Assembly (NCBI GenBank): GCA_963576725.1
Contig: OY755241.1
Location: forward strand, 1,860,001-1,924,000
Direction: 5' to 3'
Source of the DNA: Azorinus chamasolen
Taxonomy: Eukaryota > Mollusca > Bivalvia > Cardiida > Solecurtidae
Length of the DNA stretch: 64,000 bases
Each line of letters starts with the position of its first letter. The first letter of the stretch is position 1. The notes beneath the pieces were generated by a model that made no database searches, was not told the DNA's origin, and saw nothing but the letters and a program-made list of their open reading frames with translations. Shown in pieces: positions 41,106 through 52,328 of the stretch. The position numbers were made by a program, and so were the translations under genes.

Positions 41106-43193
41106 ACAAGAGGGCCATTGGCCCTATATCGCTCACCTGAGGTACAGTAATATTTTGACAATGTTAATTTTTCAGTGGACAACATTTCTAGCAGATAATA
41201 GAAGCTTAGTGCACTGCTTTCACCCTTTCACTGCTGAATAAACTTGAACTGGATTCAGATCTAATACCAAGTGACTGGTTGACCAAGATCTAAACTGTTT
41301 ACAACTTGTGCCAATTTTGCAAAATGCCTAAAGCTGGTCTTTGAGAAATTCAAATGATGTCAATAAAGCTATGCAATTATACCTTGATCCAGGTACATGT
41401 ATATAGGCAAATAAAGTGCTAGGCAGTACATAATGCCAGTTTTTGTGTGAAATGACCAATAAAAATATCTTTAAAAATCTTTTAACCCTTTCCCTCAAAA
41501 TAAACCTGTGTTTACGCATTAGCAAACAGAGTAGACCCAGATCAGACGACTCCTACGGAAGCTGTCTGATCAGGGTCTGCTCTGTTTCTTTTGACACAAT
41601 ATAGATCTGATTCTACAGTTTTTGTCAAAGCAAAAACTTCTCTTCACAGAAATAATGTGTGTTACGCATTAAAAATAAGAGTAGACCCAGATCAGACGGA
41701 TCCTATAGAAACATTAATTCTTGATTGACAATAATTTTGATTAACTTAAGACAGTATTTGTTTTAAAAATCAAATTAAAATAAATACAATCAGTAGCAAG
41801 GAGAAAATACTTTATTAAACACCTAAATTTCAACTAACTGCAATTAATGAAGACTCGCATAATAAAATTTATTAAAATAAATGATCATAATGAAACTTTT
41901 TTTTTTCAATCACATAAATTAACTGCAGAACAAACATAACATTGTGCAAAGACCTATCATAACGTCTAGCTGTGTAGCACCACAAATCACTCACATTACA
42001 CACTATGGGGTTAATGGGTCAACATTCCTTTCAAAATGCCTTTAATATTTCGTCTGCAACGAAAAGTTATTGTCATCTGCTTCAATTCTTAAAATAAACT
42101 TACTTTCATTTTTTTGCAAATATATGGTTAAGATGACAAACAGTTTGGATCCTGATGAGACGCCGCATTATGCAGCCTCTCATCTGGATCCAAACTGTTT
42201 GCATAGGTAATCACAGTTTCACCACTAGCGTGCAAAGAGTTAAGAGTCATGCATTGACCTGGAGAGATTTTACTGCCCAGTGCTGTAACCTTTTAACTGT
42301 AGTTTCTGATATGAAGAAGTCTATTTAACCCTTACTTTCCCTCATATAAATTTGTTTTCATGCATCTGCAAACAGAGTAGACCCAGATAAGGTGGCTCCT
42401 ATAGGATCAGGGTCTGCTGTTTGCTAATGGAATTTGATAGATCTGTTTCTATGCCTTCTGAAACAGCTACACTGATCCACCTTCCATATTTTATTATAAA
42501 TAGTTATAAATAGAATAACTATTCAGGAGGTACTAGAACTCCAATGCAGTTATCTCCCTTTGTCCCTTATGGCTATGCTGATGAGACAAGGCAAATAACT
42601 GTGAGGAAATTGCTCAGGGGGAAACTTTTTTACTGTAGTTTCTGATGTTAAGAAGTCTAAAGCCCCAGGGTGAGACCATTTTTGGCCCAGGGGTCATTAT
42701 TTTAACAAACTTGGTAGTGGTATATTATGTGATGCTTCATACCAAATATCTTAGCTCTAGATTATGTGGTATCAGACAAGAAGATTTTTAAAGGTTTCCC
42801 TATATAAGTCTATGTAAAAATTACAAGCCCCAGGGCAGGGCCATTTTTGGCCCGGGGATCATCATTTGAACAAACTTGGTAAAGGACCATTAGATGATGC
42901 TACATACCAAATATCAAAGCTCTAGAAATTGTAGTTTCAGAGAAGAACATTTTTAAAGATTTAAAAAAAACCTTTAAAAATAGTGGGGGCCGGGCCATTT
43001 TTTGCCCGGGGTCATGATTTGAACAAACTTGATAGAGGACACCCTAAGGTAGATTTCTGTGAAATTTGGTTGAAATCCTCCCAGTGGTTTAGGAGTAGAA
43101 GTCATTTCAAATAAAAGTGAACGGACAGACAGATGGACGACGGACGACAGGCAGTCACAATAGCTCACCTTGAGCCTTTGGCTCAGGTGAGCT
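41106..43193 (-). mobile_element. Composite Helentron-like element, AGCTCACCTGAGCC subfamily
   Basis: Same structure as 10742-13219 on the opposite strand: plus-strand ACAAGAGGGCCATTGGCCCT at 41106 and GGTGAGCTAAAAA at 43186-43198. Family B foldbacks (41480-41710), the TTAA module with CAGTTTGGATCC (42120-42240) and the AATGGCCC monomers (42660-43080) come in the same order. Confidence 0.85.
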
Positions 43194-43294
43194 AAAAAGT
43201 TAAGTATTGTATCAAATAATGCTCTTATTATTCTAATTACTTCAGTTATGATGCTGGATTGAGACAAGGTGGGGGATGGTGATCTCACGTTTTT

Positions 43295-44429
43295 AGCTCA
43301 CCAGAGCACAAAGTGCTCAGGGTGAGTTATTGTGATCGCCTGATGTCCGTCGTCCGTCGGCGTGCTTCGTCCGCTGTTCGTCGTCAACAATTTGAACCTT
43401 TAAAAATCTTCTCCTCTGAATCTACAGGTTCTCAGCTTTCATCTTTGGCACATAGCATCATATTTAGGTCCTCTACAAATGTTATATAAATTATGACCCT
43501 GGGTCAAAATTGGCCCCGCCCAACGGGTGCCTTGTTTTCAATAGAAACATATAGTAAAACTTTAAAAATCTTCTCCTCTGAAACTGGAATGTTCTCAGCT
43601 TTCATATCTTGTACATAGTATCATGTTCATGTCCTCTACGAAAGTTATATAAATTATGCCCCTGGGGTCAAAACTTGCCCCGTCCCAGGGGTGGCTAGTT
43701 TTCAATAGAAACATATAGAGAAAACTTTGAAAAATCTTCTCCTCTGAAACTGGAAGGTTCTTAGCTTTCATATTTGGCACATAGCATCATGTTCAGGTCC
43801 TCTACAAAAGTTATATAAATCATGTCCCTGGGGTCAAAATTTGCCCCACCCAAGGGTGGCTTGTTTTCAATAGAAACATATAACGAAAACTTTGAAACTC
43901 TTCTCCTCTGAAACTGGAAGGTTCTCAGCTTTCATATTTGGCACATAGCATCATGATCAGGTATTCTACCTAATAAGCTATATAAATTATGCCCCTGTGG
44001 TCAAAATTGGCCTCACCCCAGGGGTAGCCAGTTTTTAATAGAAACATATTGTGAAAACTTTGAAAATCTTCTCCTCTGAAAACGGAAGGTTCTCAGCTTT
44101 CATATTTGGCAAATAGCATCATGTTCATGTCCTCTACAAAAATTATATAAATTATGCCCCTTGGGTCAAAATTGACCCCACCCCAGGGGTAGCCAGTTTT
44201 CAATCAAATTGAAAATCTTCTCCTGAAACTGGAAGGTTCACAGCTTTTATATTTGACACATAGCAGCATGTTCAGGTCCTCTACAAAAGTTATATAAAGT
44301 ATGCCACGGGAGTCAAAATTGGCCCCGCCCCAGGGCCGGCTAGTTTTCTATAGAAACATATAGTGAAAACTTCGAAAATCTTCTCTGATTGTCTGATGTG
44401 CGATATCAGGGCCTTTCTGGCACTGCTGT
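43295..44429 (+). mobile_element. Helentron-like element, AGCTCACCAGAGC subfamily
   Basis: Head after a T run, GTCGTCCGTCGG stretch, six or so ~165-bp monomers; the end is degenerate (GATGTGCG, AGGGCCTTTCTGGCACT, GCTGT). Confidence 0.8.
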
Positions 44430-44439
44430 TATTTTCATT

Positions 44440-44604
44440 CTCGTAGAAGATCTTTAACTGCAGAACAGTACTGACTCCAGTTTATTGTTCGATGATATAG
44501 TTCTAATTTTGTTATTATTTTCTGATGGTATGGACATTTTAAGTGCATAATATGAAAGTGGGATATCCTTCGAAAGCAAAAGTAGCATTGTACCGAACGG
44601 AAAA
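44440..44604 (-). pseudogene. Possible LINE C-terminal zinc-knuckle fragment
   Basis: The minus-strand frame reads CYFCFRRISHFHIMHLKCP and KLELYHRTINWSQ, a C-x2-C...H...C pattern like the C-terminal knuckle of several LINE polyproteins. It is short and no other domain is attached. Confidence 0.35.
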
Positions 44605-45310
44605 GTGACTTAGATCTTCTAGACACATACTGTGGCACTTGAGGGTTAAAGGTAAACCAAAACAAAAGTACAGTGCGACCACCTAAAAGAAGTATAATTC
44701 TGGGTGCTAGATGCAGGTGGTAGCTTAATGCAGGACAAATGTAATGCATAAAGCTCCTGGAGGAGCTTTCTGCATTACTTTTGTCCTGTATTAAGCAACC
44801 ACCTGCTTTTAAAGACATCCATGTTTATCCATTAAGTGGTCGCATTAGAGGGGTTTTACTGTAATGGTTTTCCGAAAACGTGGACAACTTCTACCCACGG
44901 AACAGTATGGCCATGAACTCTATATTGTGAATGAATCCTCTCTTGGTACTGGTAATTATACAGGTAATTGTGCGTTAATCCAAGAGCATTTGATTGGTAA
45001 AACACTAAAAGCATTGAATACCCATAATATATATCCCGTTGTGTAAATTTTATAGGTACTCTTGTAAGTTAATATTCCGAAAATATTTTACTAAAACAAT
45101 GCACAGGATTAGTTTGGAGAATTGCAAAAGCTGGGTGATAAATGTTTAGATGTTATACAAACTGGGCGATACGCGAGGCATAACATACCGCGTGAAAAGT
45201 GATACTGTCAGTGCTGTACCTTTTTAGATTTAGAAGATGAAAATCATTTTACTTGTTTATGTCCCAGATATATTGAGCTAGGAAAACTATATAAAGTGAT
45301 AACGTGTCAA
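44605..45310 (+). pseudogene. LINE C-terminal region interrupted by a MITE
   Basis: Text before the MITE reads LDTYCGT-stop-GLKVN, then (one base out of frame) KTKV. After the MITE at 44669-44863 it continues MVFRKRGQLLPTEQYG, NYTGNCALIQEHLIGKTLKA and LN. Further on are YARHNIPREK, CYCQCCTFLDLEDENHF and CLCPRYIELGKLY, a C-terminal zinc knuckle. Several stops and shifts mark it as dead. It may belong to the same LINE copy as 40320-41100. Confidence 0.7.
44669..44863. mobile_element. pogo-like foldback MITE with TA duplication in a LINE
   Basis: TA-CAGTGCGACCACC and GGTCGCATTAGAGG...ACTGTA ends; hairpin around GCTCCTGGAGGAGC (44753-44766). Removing it with one TA rejoins ACAAAAGTAATGGTTTTCCG, encoding TKVMVF. 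Confidence 0.85.
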
Positions 45311-45373
45311 TTTAGCCTGTCACGAACACATGTCAAAAAGTAGTTCTAATCACCGACTCACTTGTTGAGCCAA

Positions 45374-45975
45374 AGCGCCAAGTTTATTATACGTATGGAA
45401 GTGCCAAGTTTATTATACGTATGGAAGCGCCAAGTTTATTATACGTATGGAAGCGCCAAGTTTATTATACGTATGGAAGCGCCAAGTTTATTATACGTAT
45501 GGAAGCGCCAAGTTTATTATACGTATGGAAGCGCCAAGTTTATTATACGTATGGAAGCGCCAAGTTTATTATACGTATGGAAGCGCCAAGTTTATTATAC
45601 GTATGGAAGCGCCAAGTTTATTATACGTATGGAAGCGCCAAGTTTATTATACGTATGGAAGCGCCAAGTTTATTATACGTATGGAAGCGCCAAGTTTATT
45701 ATACGTATGGAAGCGCCAAGTTTATTTATACGTATGGAAGCGCCAAGTTTATTATACGTATGGAAGCGCCAAGTTTATTATACGTATGGAAGCGCCAAGT
45801 TTATTATACGTATGGAAGCGCCAAGTTTATTATACGTATGGAAGCGCCAAGTTTATTTATACGTATGGAAGCGCCAAGTTTATTATACGTATGGAAGCGC
45901 CAAGTTTATTATACGTATGGAAGCGCCAAGTTTATTTATACGTATGGAAGCGCCAAGTTTATTTATACGTATGGA
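45374..45975. repeat. 26-bp minisatellite, ~23 units
   Basis: The unit GAAGCGCCAAGTTTATTATA plus CGTATG repeats almost without change; at least four units have one extra T (TTTATTTATACG). Because 26 is not a multiple of three, all three forward frames stay open as repetitive peptides of up to 205 residues. Open frames here reflect absence of stops in the unit, not a gene. Confidence 0.95.
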
Positions 45976-45978
45976 CTA

Positions 45979-46070
45979 GAGTCCGTGTCTATTCTCAAGT
46001 GTCTGATTGGTCAGACTTTTAACAAGCTCAAAATCTGACCAGTCAGATGCTTGAGAATGTACACGGACTC
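45979..46070. repeat. Hairpin next to the minisatellite
   Basis: GAGTCCGTGTCTATTCTCAA and TGTCTGATTGGTCAGAC (left arm) face TCTGACCAGTCAGATGC and TTGAGAATGTACACGGACTC (right arm), ~37-bp arms around a ~17-base loop. Confidence 0.85.
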
Positions 46071-46989
46071 AAGTAAGAGGTATTTTAACCAGGCCGTCGA
46101 ATTATGATAGGATGCTGTACGCTGGTACAGTTTTATGGTCGGTAAGTACGGCAGTGTGCACGAGGCTGGGGTGGAATGAGGTCGGTGCTCATACTTGGAC
46201 TGGGTAACCCGATAGCGTTTCTTCATTTAATCGTTTCCATATTAATCCAGTTTCCTCATTAACCAGTCACGAAATTCCATAGTCCGGATTTTCAAGTGTG
46301 TATCAATATAGATCTGTGATTTATTAACTCATTCCCTCTTAGACTATTTTAAGACCCATCCTATTCCCATTTATTAGAGAAAAAGAAACTTTTAGTTTAA
46401 ATAGTTTTAGTTTTGCAGTTTTAATACCATTGCGATAAATAGAACAGATGCTCTATTTATTAGTCCCCCACCGGTTACCGGTTGGGGACTATAGGTTTGC
46501 TCGATTCCGTCTGTCCGTCCGTCCGTCTGTCCGTCCGTCCGTCTGTCACGCTTCGTGTCCGGGCCATATCTCCTACAAAGTTATGCCAAATTCATTATAA
46601 CTTCACACATTGAAGAAGCATGATGAGGGGTAGTGTCAGGTACAAGGCCATAACTCTAGCATCAATGTTTTTGGAGTTATTCCCCTTTTACATTTTTTTT
46701 GTCCGGACAATACCTCTTTATCTACTGGTTCAATTGATTTGAAACTTCACATATGGAACAATCATGATGAGGGGTAGTGTCATAACTCTAGCATCAATAT
46801 TTTTGGAGTTCTCCTTTTTCATATGTTCTTGTCCGTCCGTCTGTCACGCTTCGTGTCCGGGTCATATCTCCTACACAGTTAGGCCAAATTCATTATAACT
46901 TCACACATTGAAGAAGCATGATGAGGAGTAGTGTCATGCACAAGGGCCATTACTCTAGCATCAATATTTTTGGAGTTATTCCCCTTTTT

Positions 46990-49650
46990 AGATCACCTGG
47001 CACAAAGTGCCAGGTGAGGTATTGTGAGGGGGCAGTGTCCGGCGTCCGACGTCGTGCGTATGTGCGTCGTGCGTCGTCAACAATTTACTTAAACATCTTC
47101 TTCTCTGAAACCATAAGGCCTAGATCTTTGATATTTGGCTTATAGCATCATCTAATGGTCCTCTACAAAGATTGTTCAAATTATGACCCCGGATCAAAAA
47201 TGGCCCCGCCCCAGGGCTTATCAGTTTTCCATTGGAAAATCTTTAAAAATCTTCTTCTCTGAAACGGTAAGGCCTAGATATTTGATATTTGGTATGTAGC
47301 ATCATATAATGGCCCTCTACAAAGATTGTTCAAATTATGACCCCCGGATTAAAAATGGCCCCGCCCTGGGGCTTATCAGTTTTTCATAGGAAGTTTTTTA
47401 AAATTATTCTTCTCTGAAACCATAAGGCCTAGACTTTTGATATTTGGTATGTAGCATCATCTAATGACCCTCTACAAAGATTGTTCAAATCATGACTCCC
47501 GGACCAAAAATGGCCCCGCCCCAGGGCTTATCAGTTTTTCATAGGAAAATATTTAGAATTATTCTTCCCTGAAACCATATGTCCTAGACCATCAATTGAT
47601 ATTTAATATGTAGCATCATCTAATGGTCCTCTGCAAAGATTGTTCAAATTATGACCCCCGGACCATAAATGGCCGGCCCCGGGGCTTATCAGTTTTTCAT
47701 AGGAAAATATTTAAAAATCTTCTCCAAAACTGTAAAGCCTAAACCTTTGATATTTGGTTTGTAGCATCATCTAATGATTTTCTACAAAGATTGTTAAAAT
47801 TGTTACCCCCAGGGCCAAAAGTGGTCCCGCCCCATGGCTTATCAGTTTTTAGCTCACCAGAGCACTTTTGTGCTCAGGGTGAGCTTTTGTGATCACTTGA
47901 TGTCCGTCGTCCGTCGTCGTGCGTCGTCCGTCGTGCGTCGTGCGTCGTCCGTCGTCGGGCGTCAACAATTTGAACCTTTAAAAATCTTCTCCTCTGAATC
48001 TACAGGGTTCTCAGCTTTCATCTTTGGTACATAGCATCATCTTTAGGTCCTCTACAAAAGTTATATAAATTTTGCCCCTGGGGTCAAAATTGGCCCCGCC
48101 CCAGGGGTGCCTTGTTTTCTATTGAAATATATAGTAAAACTTTGAAAATCTTCTCCTCTGAATCTACAGGGTTCTCAGCTTTCATATTTGGCACAAAACA
48201 TCATGTTCAGGTCCTCTACAAAAGTTATATAAATTATGCCCCTGGGGTCAAAATTGGCCCCGCCCCAGGGATAGCCAGTTTTGAATAGAAACATATAGTG
48301 ACAACTTTGAAAATCTTCTCCTCTGAATCTACAGGGTTCTCAGCTTTCATATTTGGCACATAGCATCATGTTCAGGTCCTCTACAAAATTTGTATAAATT
48401 ATGCCCCTGGGGTCAAAATTGGCCCCGCCCCAGGGGTAGCCAGTTTTGAATAGAAACATATAGTGACAACTTTGAAAATCTTCTCCTCTGAATCTACAGG
48501 GTTCTCAGCTTTCATATTTGGCACATAGCATCATGTTCAGGTCCTCTACAAAAGTTATATAAATTATGGCCCTGGGGTCAAAATTGGCCCCGCCCCAGGG
48601 GTAGCCAGATTTCATTAGAAACATATAGTGACACCTTTGAAAATCTTCTCCTCTGAATCTACACGGTTCTCAGCTTTCATATTTGGCACATAGCATCATG
48701 TTCAGGTCCTCTACAAAAGTTATATAAATTATGCCCCTGGGGTCAAAATTGGCCCCGCCCCAGGGGTAGCCAGTTTTGAATAGAAACACATAGTGACAAC
48801 TTTGAAAAAAAATTCTTCTGAATCTACAGGGTTCTCAGCTTTCATATTTGGCACATAGCATCATGTTCAGGTCCTCTACAAAATTTGTATAAAATATGCC
48901 CCTGGGGTCAAAATTGGCCCCGCCCCAGGTGTGGTCAGTTTTCAATAGAAACATATAGTGAAACTTTGAAAATCTTCTCCTCTGAAACTGGAAGGTTCTA
49001 AGCTTTCATATTTGGCACATAGCATCATGTTCAGGTCCTCTACAAAATTTGTATAAATTATGCCCCTGGGGTCAAAATTGGCCCCGCCCCAGGGGTAGCC
49101 AGTTTTCAATAGAAATATATGGTAAAAACTTTGAATATATTCTTCTCTGAAACTGAACGGTTCTTAGCTTTCATATCTGGCACATAGCATCATGTTCAGG
49201 TCCTCTACAAAAGTTATATACATTATGCCCCTGGGTTCAAAATTGACCCCGCCCCAGGGGTGCCAGTTTTCTCTAGAAACATATAGTGAAAACTTTGAAC
49301 ATCTTCTCCTCTGATTGGCTGGTGAGCGATGTCAGGGCCATTCTGGCCCTCTTGTTTATAGGTAAATCTTTAAAAATCTTCTTTTCCGAAACTGTAAGGC
49401 CTAGACCTTTGAAATGGTATGTAGTATCATCTAATGGTTTTCTACCAAGATTGTTCAAATTATGACCCCAGGACCAAACTTGCCCCGCCCCTGGCATCAT
49501 CTAAAGTTCTTTTATTAAGATTAAAAGTATGGCCTTTGGTTTCATATTGGCCCCAATCTAAAGCTGACTTATTTTTACATAGAAATACAGCGTATGCATA
49601 AGTCTATAGTAACCAGGTGAGCGATTTAGGGCCATCATGGCCCTCTTGTT
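46990..49650 (+). mobile_element. Helentron-like element, AGATCACCTGGC variant
   Basis: Head AGATCACCTGGCACAAAGTG with GCCAGGTGAGG, GTCGTGCGTATGTGCGTCG, then AAGGCCTAGA-type monomers like those at 27202-28670. End GGTGAGCG, AGGGCCATCATGGCCCT and CTTGT. It lies in CCCCTTTTT / CATATTTT of the outer element and is split at 47851. Confidence 0.8.
47851..49355 (+). mobile_element. Helentron-like element, AGCTCACCAGAGC subfamily, innermost
   Basis: Head AGCTCACCAGAGC...GGTGAGCTTTTGTGATCAC, GTCGTCCGTCGTCGTGCGTC, eight ~165-bp monomers, end GGTGAGCG, AGGGCCATTCTGGCCCT and CTTGT. It interrupts TTATCAGTTTTT / ATAGG of the AGATCACC element. Confidence 0.85.
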
Positions 49651-49917
49651 CATATTTTATGTCCGGACAATAACTGGTTCAATTGATTTGAAACTTCACA
49701 TATGGAACAACCATGATGAGGAGTAGTGTCATACATAAGGACCATAACTCTAGCATCTATATTTTTGGAGTTATTCCCCTTTTCATATTTTCTTGTCCAG
49801 TTAAATCTGGTTCAATTGATTTGAAACTTTTCATATGGAACAAGCATGATGAGGTGTAGTGTCATGCACAAGGGCAATAACTCTAGCATCAATAGTTTTG
49901 GAGTTACTCCCCTTTTT

Positions 49918-51074
49918 AGCTCACCAGAGCACAAAGTGTTCAAGGTGAGCTTTTGTGATCGACTGATGTCCGTCGTCCTTCGTCGTGCGTCGTCCATCGT
50001 CCCGCGTCAACAATTTGAACCTTTAAAAATCTTCTCCTCTGAATCTACAGGATTCTCATCTTTCATCTTTGGCACATAGCATCATCTGTAAGTCCTCTAC
50101 AAATTTTGTATAAATTATGCCCCTGGGGTCAAAATTGGCCCCGTCCCAGGGGTGCCTTGTTTTCTAAAGAAATATATAGTAAACGTTTGAAAATCTCCTC
50201 TGAAACTGGAAGGTTCTCAGCTGTCATATTTGGCACAGAGCATCATCTTCAGGTCCTTTACAAAAGTTATATAAATTATGCCCCTTGGGTCAAAATTGGC
50301 CCCGCCCCAGGGGTGGTCAGTTTCCAATAGAAACATATAGTGATATCTTTTAAAATCTTCTCCTCTGAAACTGGAAGGTTCTCAGCTTTCATATTTGTCA
50401 CATAGCATCATGATCAGGTCCTCTACAAAAGTTATATAAATTATGCCCCTGGGTCAAAATTGGCCCCGCCCCAGGGTTAGCCAGTTTTCAATAGAAACAT
50501 ATAGTGAAAACTTTGAAAATATTCTCCTCTTAAACTGGAAGGTTCTCAGCTTTCATATTTAGCACATACAATGTATCATCATGTTCAGGTCCTCTACAAA
50601 AGCTATATAAATTATGCCCCTGTGGTCAAAATTGGCCCCGCACCAGAGATGGACAGTTTTCAATAGAAACATATTGTGAAAACTTTGAAAATCTTCTCAT
50701 CTGAAACAAGAAGGTTCTCAGCTTCCATATTTAGCACATAACATCATGTTCAGATCCTCTTCAAAAGTTATATAAATTATGTCCATGGGGTCATAATTGG
50801 CCCCGCCCCAGGGGTAGCCAGTTTCCAATAGAAGCATATAGTGTAAACTTTGGAAATATTCTCCTCTGAATCTATAAGGTTCTCAGCTTTCATATTTGGC
50901 ACATAGAATCATCTTCAGGTCCTCTACAAAAGTTATATAAATTGTGCCCTTTGGGTCAAAATTGGCCCCGCCCCAGGGCCAGCTATTTTTCTATAGAAAC
51001 ATATAGTGAAAACTTTGAAAATCTTCTCCTCTGATTGTCTGATGAGCTCTTCAGGGCCATTCTGGCCCTCTTGT
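49918..51074 (+). mobile_element. Helentron-like element, AGCTCACCAGAGC subfamily
   Basis: Head after CCCCTTTTT, six ~165-bp monomers, end GATGAGCT, AGGGCCATTCTGGCCCT and CTTGT followed by CATATTTTCTTGTC of the outer element. Confidence 0.85.
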
Positions 51075-51324
51075 CATATTTTCTTGTCGGGACAATAACT
51101 TTTTATTTACTGATTCAATGTATGAAACATTCAGGTGGTCATGTATATACCATGGTCAACCACACCATGGGTAGGTGGGGTGGGGAGAGTGGAGGGTTTT
51201 TTTTTCAGTCCGGTGGGGGACTCATGTCTTGCATAGCAATACAACATGCCCTTGTTACAATAGTTTCAAAGCGTGCCGTTTACAGAGACGTCAAACGGCG
51301 TCAGTAGGAGGGAATGTGTTCATC

Positions 51325-51475
51325 CTTTCCCACTCCCACATATAAACGCTTTTCGCGCAATTGCAAATATAGTAAACACAAACCAGACGGCTCCTGTAGG
51401 AGTCATCTGATCAGGGTCTGCTCTGTTTGCTTATGGATTTAGAATAGATCCGACTTCACAGTTTCTACCTATACA
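51325..51475. mobile_element. Foldback MITE family B, worn
   Basis: CCTTTCCCACTCCCACATAT, ACCAGACGGCTCCTGTAGG and AGTCATCTGATCAGGGTC form the family hairpin with apex GGCTCCTGTAGGAGTC. No clear right TIR. Confidence 0.6.
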
Positions 51476-51724
51476 TGTGTAGGCCTACATATTCAATTGT
51501 AAAAATCAACTAATAAATATTCATTATATCATTATTTCTTACATAAATAAAGGGCTAATCATTATCATGTTAACACAACAGGGCCGGTCTTTGAAAACAG
51601 CTTGGAGCCAAAGCCGAATGAGACGTCGTTTCGGAACAAAAGCAATCCTTAAAAGGTTATACACATTCAGCTTATAAATATTCATGATGTCATTATTTCT
51701 TATACGAATATTTAACGAATCGGA

Positions 51725-51850
51725 AGTAAATAATCGAAAATCCTGGTTTTTGCGGATATCATCCGCAGGATAATCCTGGTTTTTTAGCTGATATCTCATC
51801 CGCATGATAATCCTGGTTTTAGCGGATATATCATCCGCGAGATCAGAATT
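51725..51850. repeat. Three short tandem copies of a foldback motif
   Basis: AATCCTGGTTTTTGCGGATA and TCATCCGC repeat three times at ~42-bp steps; GCGGATATCATCCGC is nearly self-complementary. Confidence 0.7.
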
Positions 51851-51908
51851 AACCCTTAACCGGTTTTACATTCATGTAAGAAAATAATGACGTCATTAAT
51901 ATTAATAA

Positions 51909-52120
51909 TTGCAGTTTTCTAGTGGCACCTGAACACATGATTTGTAGCTCCTCAATGTGAGCTATTGTGACCGCCTGTCGTCCGTTCTCTTAGAGTAAAC
52001 AAAATCACCAGTGTAGTTTTAGAATGATATATAATTGCAGTTTTCTAGTGGCACCTGAACACATGATTTGTAGCTCCTCAATGTGAGCTATTGTGACCGC
52101 CTGTCGTCCGTCTGTCCGTC

Positions 52121-52151
<31 letters not shown>

Positions 52152-52210
52152 TCACTTTTACTCAAATGACTTCTTCTCCTAAACCACTGGGAGGATTTCA
52201 ACCAAAGGAC
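51909..52210 (+). mobile_element. Helentron-like head in duplicate
   Basis: A ~78-bp segment (ATTGCAGTTTTCTAGTGGCA through GTGAGCTATTGTGACCGCC and GTCGTCCGT) occurs at about 51909-51986 and 52033-52110. Between the copies is ~47 bp matching the monomer at about 52904-52950. The second copy continues into CTGTCTGTCTGTCTGTCTGT and CTTCTCCTAAACCACTGGG, text of the AGCTCACCTGAGCC subfamily. Confidence 0.65.
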
Positions 52211-52328
52211 AAGGTTCACGAAGGGTCAAAAATGGCCCAAACTCAGATTCGCATCAAATTTGGTCTATTTATAGCCAACAGTATATATCAACAACTTTTG
52301 TCATTTTTATAATGATTCGCCAACTCAT

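Larger units (their letters stand above)
46461..51255 (+). mobile_element. Helentron-like element, TTAGTCCCC family, interrupted twice
   Basis: Head TAGTCCCCCACCGGTTACCGG with GGTTGGGGACTA, then TCCGTCCGTCCGTCTGTC. ~150-bp monomers survive at 46550-46989, 49650-49917 and 51075-51130. End CCGGTGGGGGACT, hairpin TTGCATAGCAATACAA and CTTGT (51251-51255). Its sequence is continuous when the inner elements are removed. Confidence 0.8.
46325..51318 (+). mobile_element. Foldback MITE family A, split by a nest of elements
   Basis: The left half (46325-46460: TTAACTCATTCCCTCTTAG, CGATAAATAGAACAG, CTCTATTTAT) resumes at 51256 as ACAATAGTTTCAAAG and ends GGAGGGAATGTG. The join matches the family hairpin TTTATCACAATGGTTTC. 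Confidence 0.7.

Noticed and set aside
45362..46038. Three overlapping ~200-codon open frames of a repetitive YVWKRQVYYTYGSAKF-type peptide
   Set aside because: The 26-bp unit has no stop in any forward frame, so all three frames stay open; no promoter, splice or family support.
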